From positions 3,224,001-3,288,000 of the forward strand of contig NC_015177.1 in assembly GCF_000190735.1 (NCBI RefSeq): a stretch of 64,000 nucleotides of DNA, written 5' to 3'. The DNA is from Pseudopedobacter saltans DSM 12145 (lineage in GTDB: Bacteria; Bacteroidota; Bacteroidia; Sphingobacteriales; Sphingobacteriaceae). The notes below the pieces were generated by a model. The model was given only the letters and a program-made list of their open reading frames with translations, made no database searches and had not been told where the DNA came from. The position numbers and the translations under genes are program-made. Shown here one piece after another: positions 26,568 to 34,910 of this stretch. Positions within the stretch are counted from its first letter, which is position 1; each line of letters begins with the position of its first letter.

Positions 26568-26581
26568 CGTAACCGATTACG
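26568..26581. promoter_or_regulatory. Variant LacI-type operator upstream of uxaC
   Basis: cgtaaccgattacg is a perfect 14-base palindrome around CCGA/TCGG, but its arms are CGTAA/TTACG instead of TGCAA/TTGCA. A degenerate half (accaccgattata) lies 39 bases away near 26530. It stands in the 166-base gap between uxaA and uxaC and could control the uxaC operon, by the same or a related regulator. Confidence 0.6.
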
Positions 26582-26619
26582 ATAGCCTCTTAATTTATAC
26601 TTTTGTTAAACTTATTCTA

Positions 26620-28275
26620 TTACAAACTCACTCCTCTTTTCCATGGAATAAAATCGTCCTGTCCGTGTTTTACGGCACTTACTTCTATTTCTCCGCTCGC
26701 TACCGCGATAACATAATCCAGAATCCTGGCACCTGCTTCCTCAATAGTTTCTTCACCTTCTATAATTGTTCCGGTATTGATATCGATGATATCACTCATC
26801 TTATTGAAAAGTGCAGTATTACTGCTTATTTTAATTACGGGAGTAATCGGGTTTCCAGTTGGGGTACCTAAACCTGTGGTAAACAATACTACGTTCGCCC
26901 CAGATCCAACTTCTGCCGTGGTACTTTCTACATCATTTCCCGGTGTACATAACAGATTTAAACCTGGTTTAGTCACTTTTTCCGGATAATCTAAAACCTC
27001 TACAACCGGAGAAGTCCCTCCTTTTTTTGCTGCTCCAGCAGATTTTATCGCATCGGTTATTAAGCCATCTTTGATATTCCCCGGAGATGGGTTCATATCA
27101 AAGCCAGAACCTGCCTCTTCTGCTCTTTGCTCGTAAGTACGCATCAGGTTAGAAAAGCGTTCGGCTTCGTTTACCGTTATGCATCTGTCGCTTAAATTTT
27201 GTTCTACTCCACAAAGTTCAGGGAATTCGGCCAAAATCACCGATCCACCTAAAGCGATTAACAAATCTGATGTATAACCAATAGCCGGATTTGCAGAAAT
27301 ACCCGAGAATCCGTCAGATCCACCACATTCTAAACCTATAGTGATTTTGCTTAAAGGAGCATCTTTTCTTACATTCTCATTTGCTTGTGCTAAACCTGCC
27401 ATAGTTTGTTTTAAGGCTTCAGAAATTAAATCAGCCTCTTTCCCTACCTGCTGTTGCTCTAAAATATATAATGGTTTAGAAAAGTTTGCGTCTCTTTTAG
27501 CAATCTCTTTTTGTAAAATAGAAACCTGCGCATTTTGACAGCCTAAGCTTAAAACGGTTGCTCCCGCTACGTTAGGATGGGTAATGTATCCTGCCAAAAG
27601 GCCGCATAATGTTTCCGCATCTTGTCTGATTCCTCCACAGCCACCATCATGTTTCAGGAATTTTATTCCATCTACATTAGGAAAAACTCTATTGGATTTA
27701 TCACTCTGCGTCTCAACAAAAACTTCTGTTTCTAAAAGATCACTCGGTTTTGCACCGGTGCGATACATAGCTATCAGTTTATCAGCCTGAGACAGATAAT
27801 CATTTTTGCGACCGTATCCCAAAGGCTCTATTAAAGCTTCTTTTAATACATCCAGATTTCTGTTTTCGCAGAAAACCATAGGTACAACTAACCAGTAATT
27901 TCCTGTTCCAACACTTCCATCTGCCCGGTGGTAACCTTTAAAAGTTTTGTCTTTCCACGCAGACACATCCGGAGTATTCCATGTTGTTTTTCTCTCTTCG
28001 CTAGTCTCAAAACCTAAAGCAGCATGTTTCAGGTTCGCTGTCGTTAACACGCTTCCCTTCTTTAAATCTTCCTGTACTTTCCCAACAAGAACACCATACA
28101 TAATTACTTCATCACCTTTTGACAGGTCTTGAGTAAGAAATTTATGTTTTGCCTGCACATTGTCGGAAAGTACAAAATCCTCTCCGCCGTAGTGAATAAC
28201 CTCTCCTTTGTTCAAATCCGTTAATGCAACCAATACGTTATCATTCGGATTTACCTTCAACACTATATGTTTCAT
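26620..28275 (-). CDS. uxaA: Altronate dehydratase
   Basis: A 551-residue enzyme converting D-altronate to 2-keto-3-deoxygluconate in the galacturonate branch. It is the single-chain form: a small N-terminal SAF domain (residues about 1-95) fused to the large D-galactarate dehydratase/altronate hydrolase domain, with HDGGCGGIRQDAETLCG, LGCQNAQVSIL, GLECGGSDGFSGISANP and LLCTPGNDVESTTAEVGSGA as Cys-bearing metal-site motifs. It lies 11 bases after uxaB. The usual enzyme is iron-dependent. Confidence 0.96.
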   Translation of the reverse strand: MKHIVLKVNPNDNVLVALTDLNKGEVIHYGGEDFVLSDNVQAKHKFLTQDLSKGDEVIMYGVLVGKVQEDLKKGSVLTTANLKHAALGFETSEERKTTWNTPDVSAWKDKTFKGYHRADGSVGTGNYWLVVPMVFCENRNLDVLKEALIEPLGYGRKNDYLSQADKLIAMYRTGAKPSDLLETEVFVETQSDKSNRVFPNVDGIKFLKHDGGCGGIRQDAETLCGLLAGYITHPNVAGATVLSLGCQNAQVSILQKEIAKRDANFSKPLYILEQQQVGKEADLISEALKQTMAGLAQANENVRKDAPLSKITIGLECGGSDGFSGISANPAIGYTSDLLIALGGSVILAEFPELCGVEQNLSDRCITVNEAERFSNLMRTYEQRAEEAGSGFDMNPSPGNIKDGLITDAIKSAGAAKKGGTSPVVEVLDYPEKVTKPGLNLLCTPGNDVESTTAEVGSGANVVLFTTGLGTPTGNPITPVIKISSNTALFNKMSDIIDINTGTIIEGEETIEEAGARILDYVIAVASGEIEVSAVKHGQDDFIPWKRGVSL

Positions 28276-28286
28276 TTTATTTATGC

Positions 28287-29789
28287 CTACACTGTCTGGC
28301 TATTTAATGCCGACAATACAGATTGATCTAATATATTTTGTAAATAACCGTTTACTACCATTTCAAAGTCTTCGATTTCTGTTAAATCGGTACCCCACAA
28401 TTTCTGATTACTCAGAATCGCTTTAACTACACCTTCTCTTCCGTTTTTATCCCACAACGCTATTACCTGTGCAGCTTTATCATCATTAATTGGATATTCT
28501 TCGCCGTCTACTTCTCCATAGTATTTGCCATCTTTCTCATAACCATTCATAAATGCGATATAAGCAGCAAAACCTAATGCCATTAATTCAGGAACCGAAT
28601 TAAATTTCTTTACATAATTTAGCAACAAGGGAATAACACGCATAGCTAACTTAGAAGTATAGTTCATAGTTATACTAATCCATTTATGCTCGATATGTGG
28701 ATTTTTAAAACGATCTATCACATTATCTGCAAAATCAATTGCCATCTGCTCATCAACCTCATAAGGAATAGATTTGGCAATTTCCTGCTTCATCAAATTC
28801 TCTACATATGCAAAAACGTCGGAATCGTCCATTGCCAGTTTCACGGTTGAAAACCCAGATAAAAAAGCAATACCACTGCTTAATGTATGTGTTCCGTTCA
28901 ACAATCGCATTTTTAGTTCACGATGTAAACCTATATCCGGTGTAACTACAACACCCGAATCAGACTTCGCAAAACTCAAAACATCTTTTACTTTTTCATT
29001 CCCTTCGATAGCCCATAAGCTATAAACTTCAGACATAATCAACAGCTGGTCTTTATAACCCAATTCTTGTTCTAAAGGCTGTTTCATATCAGCATGAGGT
29101 TTTCCAGGCACTATTCTATCTACCAGTGAATTACAAAAATGATTACATGTCTCAAGCCAGGTAATAAAATCTTCAGGAAGTTGATTTTGAAGTGCCAGCT
29201 CAATAATAATCTCTTTTAATTTTGTCCCGTTATCTGGAATCAGCTCTGTTGGAACTATTACCAAGCCCCTGTCTTTAGAACCGTTGTACATTTTATAACG
29301 ATGGTAAAGAACCGCCAATAATTTCCCGGGAAAAGAAACCGGTGGCTGGCTGTGTACATTGTCTTCTTCTAAACAAATGCCTACCTCTGTGGTGTTGGAT
29401 ATTACTACTTCTAAACTGGGACTTGCTGCAAAATCCAGAATTTCTTCCCATTGATTACTCGCCGTAAGTACCCTGCTTATTGCAGAAACCAGCTGATTCT
29501 CCTCTTTTTTCTCTCCGTTTTGAATTCCTCTGATGCAAATAGTGTATAAATTATTTTGTTGATCAAAATCGTTTGTACCGCCCTGATCAGTTGACTTTAC
29601 TACGACTACACGTCCGTTAAAGTTTCCTTCTAAATTTGCTTTATTAATATAATAATTAGGTAATCCTCTCAACAAAACTCCAGTTCCAAACTGCAAAACT
29701 TTTTCTGGTAACTCCAGGGTGCTAACTGGGGGACAAATCAAATTACTGTTTTTTGTTTTTAGCTGCTCTCTACTTAATAACTCCATCAC
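28287..29789 (-). CDS. uxaB: Tagaturonate reductase
   Basis: A 500-residue member of the long-chain mannitol dehydrogenase family, which reduces tagaturonate to altronate with NADH. Motifs include VLQFGTGVLLRGLPNYYI (nucleotide-binding start), DRIVPGKPH, and LRLLNGTHTLSSGIAFLSG near residue 290 with the active-site Asn/His pattern. The start is MMELLS; the second ATG (29786) is equally possible. It precedes uxaA and follows GH105, so the pectin-degrading and galacturonate-reducing steps are in one operon. Fructuronate reductase (UxuB) belongs to the same family, so a broader role is conceivable. Confidence 0.93.
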   Translation of the reverse strand: MMELLSREQLKTKNSNLICPPVSTLELPEKVLQFGTGVLLRGLPNYYINKANLEGNFNGRVVVVKSTDQGGTNDFDQQNNLYTICIRGIQNGEKKEENQLVSAISRVLTASNQWEEILDFAASPSLEVVISNTTEVGICLEEDNVHSQPPVSFPGKLLAVLYHRYKMYNGSKDRGLVIVPTELIPDNGTKLKEIIIELALQNQLPEDFITWLETCNHFCNSLVDRIVPGKPHADMKQPLEQELGYKDQLLIMSEVYSLWAIEGNEKVKDVLSFAKSDSGVVVTPDIGLHRELKMRLLNGTHTLSSGIAFLSGFSTVKLAMDDSDVFAYVENLMKQEIAKSIPYEVDEQMAIDFADNVIDRFKNPHIEHKWISITMNYTSKLAMRVIPLLLNYVKKFNSVPELMALGFAAYIAFMNGYEKDGKYYGEVDGEEYPINDDKAAQVIALWDKNGREGVVKAILSNQKLWGTDLTEIEDFEMVVNGYLQNILDQSVLSALNSQTV

Positions 29790-29807
29790 TTACTTTACTT
29801 CTTCTAT

Positions 29808-31748
29808 CTATTTTTTTGATTTAATTGTACTTTGCTTCAGCAACCATGTTGCTAATTCTTCGCTTGCTTTAAAATTGTCAAAACTAGCAGGTAGTTTTCT
29901 ACCATCTATGTATTCATTATATAACCATGGGTCTCCAACTGCGAAAACAGTTCCCTTGCCATATTTTGCTACAGCCATTGCCACATCACCATTATGATCT
30001 AAAACAGACTTAGCTGGTGATTTTATATTTAACGTACTGATTTCTTTCAGATATAACTTTTTCGCTTGTTTGAAAATTTCGTTGTTAGCTGGAACATGAA
30101 TTGCTCCCATTTCATATTGACTTCCCGTTACCGGATTTTTCAATTCTTCTTTAAATTCCATCCCGAAAGCACGTGGCAACGCATTGAATTTTTTTAGCTC
30201 ACAATGCTTATCGTCATTAGCCATCAGAACCAAAACACCACCTTTTTTAACCCATGCTTTTAAATTTTCTACAGATTGAGTGTCCATAAAATTTGGATTA
30301 GCCGTTTCACTTGCATCATCCGGATCAACGATAATATAAACTGCTGTATTTGCCAGATTTTTAGCGGTAGGTGCTTGTTTAAGTGTTTCCAAAGTCGCTC
30401 CTCGTTTAGCAAAATTTAGCCCCCATAGTGAGAAACCATTATTGTCTAACTCATCCCAAACATAGTGATAGCTCTCTGTTTGCCCTAATATGTTTTTACG
30501 GAACTCATTATTAAAATAATTGTCTAATGTTACTGTCTTTCCTTTTCCAACTTGCGGAAGATTTCTGATCTCCATTTCGCTTGCCGTCATCAGGAAAGCA
30601 CCAATTCCTTTGGGATCATCCTGCACAACTTTTTCGCTCATATAGTAGTCGTAACTACCATCACGATATGGATTTCCGCCCAAACCGGCCACGCTTACTG
30701 TTCCATTTAAATGCAATAGACCATCTGCTCCGCGCTCTAAAAATTTCTTTTTAATTCCTTCATATCCTTTCTGAGCAACAGCTTCATATTTATTTGGAAG
30801 ATAGCCTAATCTAACTCCTTTCGCCAAAGCATATACAAACATGCTCGATGCCGACGCTTCTTCATAATTACGCTCTCTGGTAGGCATATCCATTACCTGA
30901 TACCAAAGTCCGGATTTTTTATCCTGCACTTTTGTTACCGCTTCGGCGTAACGGTTTAAAATATCTATAATCTGCTTCCTTCCGGGATGATCTTTAGGAA
31001 AATAATCCAATACGTCAATCATTGCTATACCATACCATCCCATTGCTCTTCCCCAAAAATGAGGCGAATTTCCTGTTTCTTTATTTGCCCATCTTTGTTC
31101 TCTCGATTCGTCCCACGCGTGGTAAATTAACCCTGTTTTTGGATCTCTCGCTTCTTTTTCGATATGTGCAAACTGATTGGCTACATCAGTATAAATTTTT
31201 GTTTCATTAAACATGTAGGCCCATTCTGTATAAAAAGGCATTCCCATATATAAACCATCTAACCAAACCTGATTTGGATATATCTTTTTATGCCAAAAAC
31301 TACCTGCTTTCGTTCTTGGTTGCTGGTCTAATTGTTTTTTAAGTTGTTCTGCAGCTTTAAAATATTTCTGCTTCCCCGTCACCCGGTAAAGCAATAAAAG
31401 TGTTCTCCCGGTTTTTACGTTATCAATATTATAGTCTTCCAGTTTGTAAGTCTTAATATTTCCACTTTCATCTACATAGGTATCCATAGCTTTTTGCAGA
31501 TAGTCGAAATACTCTTTTTTTGCGGTACTTTCCCAAACATCTGTTATACCTTCCAGAAAAACTCCGGTTTCGTAAGTCCATTTCACTCTTCTGCTTTCGT
31601 TCTCAATGGGATAGGGCCATTTAGACATTATCGTTTTCGCAATCTCTTCCGAGATATTTGATTCGCCCTTCTGTTGAGCAACAGAAACGTTTAAACTCAG
31701 CAACGCTACCAAAGAAATTGTTCCAATCTTTTTTATAAAAGCCTTCAT
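29808..31748 (-). CDS. GH105 unsaturated rhamnogalacturonyl/glucuronyl hydrolase with extra C-terminal domain
   Basis: A 646-residue secreted protein (signal peptide ending VSVAQQ). Residues about 30-390 are the (alpha/alpha)6 GH105 domain with the catalytic Asp region VWLDGLYMGMPFYTEWA, SPHFWGRAMGWYGIA and EEASASSMFVYALAKG; it hydrates the unsaturated uronate left by polysaccharide lyases. Residues about 420-640 form a second domain, with YIIVDPDDASETANP, VLVLMANDD and GTVFAVGDPWLYNEY, resembling DUF4350/glutamine-amidotransferase-like folds. Its ATG shares a base with the GH28 stop. No polysaccharide lyase is in the window. Confidence 0.92.
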   Translation of the reverse strand: MKAFIKKIGTISLVALLSLNVSVAQQKGESNISEEIAKTIMSKWPYPIENESRRVKWTYETGVFLEGITDVWESTAKKEYFDYLQKAMDTYVDESGNIKTYKLEDYNIDNVKTGRTLLLLYRVTGKQKYFKAAEQLKKQLDQQPRTKAGSFWHKKIYPNQVWLDGLYMGMPFYTEWAYMFNETKIYTDVANQFAHIEKEARDPKTGLIYHAWDESREQRWANKETGNSPHFWGRAMGWYGIAMIDVLDYFPKDHPGRKQIIDILNRYAEAVTKVQDKKSGLWYQVMDMPTRERNYEEASASSMFVYALAKGVRLGYLPNKYEAVAQKGYEGIKKKFLERGADGLLHLNGTVSVAGLGGNPYRDGSYDYYMSEKVVQDDPKGIGAFLMTASEMEIRNLPQVGKGKTVTLDNYFNNEFRKNILGQTESYHYVWDELDNNGFSLWGLNFAKRGATLETLKQAPTAKNLANTAVYIIVDPDDASETANPNFMDTQSVENLKAWVKKGGVLVLMANDDKHCELKKFNALPRAFGMEFKEELKNPVTGSQYEMGAIHVPANNEIFKQAKKLYLKEISTLNIKSPAKSVLDHNGDVAMAVAKYGKGTVFAVGDPWLYNEYIDGRKLPASFDNFKASEELATWLLKQSTIKSKK

Positions 31749-33457
31749 TATTTAGTTTTTAAAATGCTTGGTTTAGCACCGTAATTAAATTCAACATTTG
31801 TTTTTGACGCATTTACATCAGAGTTTTTCAAAAGAATATCCGCGCTTCTCTCACCTGAAACACTGATCAGCATTCGGTCCTTTTTATCACTCTTAAAACC
31901 GTCGATGTTTATTTTTTTACTATTCTCCACAAAAATCAAAGGATTTTTATCAGATGTAATTAAATGAACGTTTTTAATGTTGATATTATTTCCTTCTATG
32001 ATCTCAATACCTGTCTTGGCTTCCAATGTTAAATCCTCCAGATAAATATTCTGTACGTTCATTTCAGGAATACCTCTTACAAACAAACCTTTATCTGCTC
32101 CGTTACAAACTACATTCTTAATATAAAAATTTTTAAACTGAGGAGTTGCTTCTGTAACAGGTTTAAACTCAGCTACCGGAGCTGGTCTTTTTTCTCCCGC
32201 CAAAGGTACCGGATCTTTTGCTTCATAATACATATCAAACAAAATCGCATCGCCCGGAATATCTTTCATATAAGAATTAGCAATATATACGTTTTCTACT
32301 ATACCACCTCTGCCTCTTGTAGTTTTAAACCTTAAACCAATATCAGTTCCTATAAATGAATTGTTGTATACATAAAGATTTTTAGCTCCGCCAGACATCT
32401 CACTTCCGATTACAAAACCGCCATGAGCATGGTAAACCACGTTATTCCTGACAATAACATCCTCCGTAGGCATAGCTCTTTTTCTGCCGGCTTCATCTCT
32501 TCCGGATTTGATACAAATACCATCATCTCCAACGTCAAAAGTAGAATTCTCTATCAATACATTTTTACATGATTCGATATCTATTCCATCTCCGTTTTGC
32601 GCATACCAAGGGTTTTTAACAAATACATTACGTAAAACAAGATCTTCACTCATTAGAGGATGAAGACACCATGCCGGAGAATTCTGGAAAGTTACGCCTT
32701 CTAAAAGAATTCGCTTTGAATTTGCTATTACAAACAGATTTGGTCTGTAAAAGTCTTTCATCGGCTCGTAATCAGCCAACTTACTTCCTGCCTTAAAGTA
32801 TCTTGCATTACCCGCTTCGTCTCCTTTTTTATAGCTTTCAGACGGCATCCAACTTTGGCCGTCTTTACTTAGTACTCCGCCAGAAGCTACCAGGTTTTTC
32901 CACTGAGAAGCTGTAAGCTTTCCTTTTTTTACTAAGCGCCAAACCTCTCCGCTACCATCGATAATTCCTTCTCCGGTAATAGCCACATTCTCCACATTAA
33001 ATGCTGAGATTGGAGATTCGTTAACCAGAGCAGGTTTCCCTTCCCAATTCCCTTCCACCAATTTGTACTGGCTTTTATCTTTGGTAAACAAAAGGATAGC
33101 GTCTCTTTTAACGTGTAAATTCACATTGCTTTTTAGCTGTATCGGCCCAGTTAACCAAACGCCGCCCCCTAAAAACACCACTCCACCACCATTTTTGCTA
33201 CAAGCATCAATGGCAGCATTTATACTTTTTGTGTTTAAAGTAATCCCATCGGGCTTTGCTCCGTATTTTTCTACATAAAAAGTGTCTTTTTTGAAAACGG
33301 GAGTCTTAATTGTAGGAAGTTTTACGTTAAATGTTTTTTCGAATAAAATCGAATCTGCTTTTTCTTCTGATGGATTACTGGCTTGCAAATCTACCGTTAA
33401 TAGGTTAAACACGGCGAATCCACACAAACCAAAATAAATTTTAGTAAGATTCTTCAT
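31748..33457 (-). CDS. GH28 polygalacturonase, secreted
   Basis: A 569-residue right-handed beta-helix pectinase with a signal peptide (MKNLTKIYFG... ending DLQAS). After the helix cap (YVEKYGAKPDGITLNTKSI) the catalytic set is present: NGDGIDIES, DVGDDGICIKSG with the paired Asp, GGFVIGSEMSGG with His before it, and a basic RGRGGIVENV. It hydrolyses polygalacturonan or rhamnogalacturonan. It is the first gene of the operon GH28-GH105-uxaB-uxaA, with a degenerate operator about 125 bases upstream. Confidence 0.95.
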   Translation of the reverse strand: MKNLTKIYFGLCGFAVFNLLTVDLQASNPSEEKADSILFEKTFNVKLPTIKTPVFKKDTFYVEKYGAKPDGITLNTKSINAAIDACSKNGGGVVFLGGGVWLTGPIQLKSNVNLHVKRDAILLFTKDKSQYKLVEGNWEGKPALVNESPISAFNVENVAITGEGIIDGSGEVWRLVKKGKLTASQWKNLVASGGVLSKDGQSWMPSESYKKGDEAGNARYFKAGSKLADYEPMKDFYRPNLFVIANSKRILLEGVTFQNSPAWCLHPLMSEDLVLRNVFVKNPWYAQNGDGIDIESCKNVLIENSTFDVGDDGICIKSGRDEAGRKRAMPTEDVIVRNNVVYHAHGGFVIGSEMSGGAKNLYVYNNSFIGTDIGLRFKTTRGRGGIVENVYIANSYMKDIPGDAILFDMYYEAKDPVPLAGEKRPAPVAEFKPVTEATPQFKNFYIKNVVCNGADKGLFVRGIPEMNVQNIYLEDLTLEAKTGIEIIEGNNINIKNVHLITSDKNPLIFVENSKKINIDGFKSDKKDRMLISVSGERSADILLKNSDVNASKTNVEFNYGAKPSILKTK

Positions 33458-33580
33458 AAAATGATCTACCTCTCACGAGCTATTCTGGAATACTCTCGAT
33501 ATTTGAGTTGATTAAAGCTGTTTATAGGCAATTTTAGCAAATTAAAACCCAGCATTATACTTTCAGCGCATATTTATTTA

Positions 33581-33593
33581 TGCAATCGTTGCC
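33581..33593. promoter_or_regulatory. Degenerate LacI-type operator upstream of the GH28 operon
   Basis: tgcaatcgttgcc keeps the TGCAA half and a CG centre but is one base shorter than the other sites, with a ttgc-type right half; a further ttgcat follows at 33602. On the reverse strand the string caacgattgcata resembles caaccgattgcata at operators 1 and 3. It lies 124 bases from the GH28 start. Confidence 0.45.
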
Positions 33594-33636
33594 GGTAAGG
33601 TTTGCATAATCTTTTTGAGCAGGAAACACGGCATTT

Positions 33637-34893
33637 TTAGCGGAATCTTAGGGAAAGCATGGTTATATCGTCCATCGCCTCCTCAGACCGATGACTTTTT
33701 TTAACATGAGACAATAATTCGTTGTGTATAATGGCCAAATCCAATTCTTTATTTTTCAGGATCAAACTTGTTAAAACCTCTTCTTCAATAACGTTCTCTT
33801 CCTCGCCGTCAAACTCCACCAAACCGTCTGTATAGTTAAAAACCATTGCTCCCGGAGTCACATTTATATTTCCAACATTTACAAAAGGCAGCTCTTCAAA
33901 CACTCCTATCATTACAGAACCACTCCTTAACAAAGTAGCTTCATTATTCTGTATTAATATTGGCGCTGCATGACCCGAGTTTATATATTCGATTTTACAG
34001 GTTTTGTTATTAAACTTACCCAAAAAAACGGTTATAAACTTTTCTCCTTTGGTATTTTTACAAACCAGGGTATTCAATTTGATTACCAATTCTTCCAAGG
34101 ACATTCCGGTACCTGCCAACGCTCTTAAACTCGCCTGAAAATTAGACATTAGTAAAGCGGCGGAAATCCCCTTTCCAGAAACATCTGCAATGCACCACAG
34201 AAATTCGTCTTCGTTAAGTTTAATCAGATCATAAAAGTCGCCTCCGATACTTTGATGAGGAAGATATACAGCATGAAAGTCAAAAATGCTATTAACTGGC
34301 AGTTCTTTGGGTATAAACATATTCTGTACTTTCCCTGCCAATTCAAGCTCTTTTTGAAGTCTTTCTTTCTGAATACGCTCTTTAAATAGCTTTTTGTTTT
34401 CTAAAGCAACAATTACAACATTTATCAGCGTACGTATATAATTGATCCTGTTTTTCACCAATATTCTATCCTTGGCCATCAAATCACCTACAAAAACATA
34501 AGCCAATGCCGATTCTTTATGAAAAATTTTGATAAAATATCTGAAATCTTTTAGAAGCGGATGAATATGACCTTTTAAATCGACAATTTTTTTATCATTG
34601 GCAAAATCAAGAACAAAGGGCGTGTAATTGTCTACCAGATATTCCCCTCCAAAGCTTGATATTAATTTATAGTTCCCGTCATCGTCTTTTATAATCAACA
34701 GGAAGTTTTGAATGCATAAGCTGTTTTTTAAGATCAGTTCCAGCATATCTATCAGCACTAAACTGGAAACATGTCTGTTTATGGCCTGAGTTATTTCAAG
34801 AAGTGTATTAAGCTCCGCCTGTCTGTCCAGCAACAGCTCTATTAAGTCTACTTGTTCGACTTCAGCCTCGGTGATATTATTATACTTATCCAA
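33637..34893 (-). CDS. GAF-type sensor with SpoIIE/PP2C serine phosphatase domain
   Basis: A 418-residue cytosolic protein. Residues about 20-190 look like a GAF-type sensory domain (ILEITQAINRHVSSLVLIDMLELI). A short coiled stretch (ERIQKERLQKELELAGKVQNMF) leads into the SpoIIE/RsbU-type PP2C phosphatase (about 195-418) with HQSIGGDFYDLI, WCIADVSGKGISAALLMSNFQ, NSGHAAPILI and FNYTDGLVEF, which keep the metal-binding Asp residues. Such proteins dephosphorylate anti-sigma-factor antagonists in partner-switching regulation. No antagonist or anti-sigma gene is adjacent, so its target is unknown. Confidence 0.9.
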   Translation of the reverse strand: MDKYNNITEAEVEQVDLIELLLDRQAELNTLLEITQAINRHVSSLVLIDMLELILKNSLCIQNFLLIIKDDDGNYKLISSFGGEYLVDNYTPFVLDFANDKKIVDLKGHIHPLLKDFRYFIKIFHKESALAYVFVGDLMAKDRILVKNRINYIRTLINVVIVALENKKLFKERIQKERLQKELELAGKVQNMFIPKELPVNSIFDFHAVYLPHQSIGGDFYDLIKLNEDEFLWCIADVSGKGISAALLMSNFQASLRALAGTGMSLEELVIKLNTLVCKNTKGEKFITVFLGKFNNKTCKIEYINSGHAAPILIQNNEATLLRSGSVMIGVFEELPFVNVGNINVTPGAMVFNYTDGLVEFDGEEENVIEEEVLTSLILKNKELDLAIIHNELLSHVKKSHRSEEAMDDITMLSLRFR

Positions 34894-34910
34894 AACGTCC
34901 CTAAATTTTA

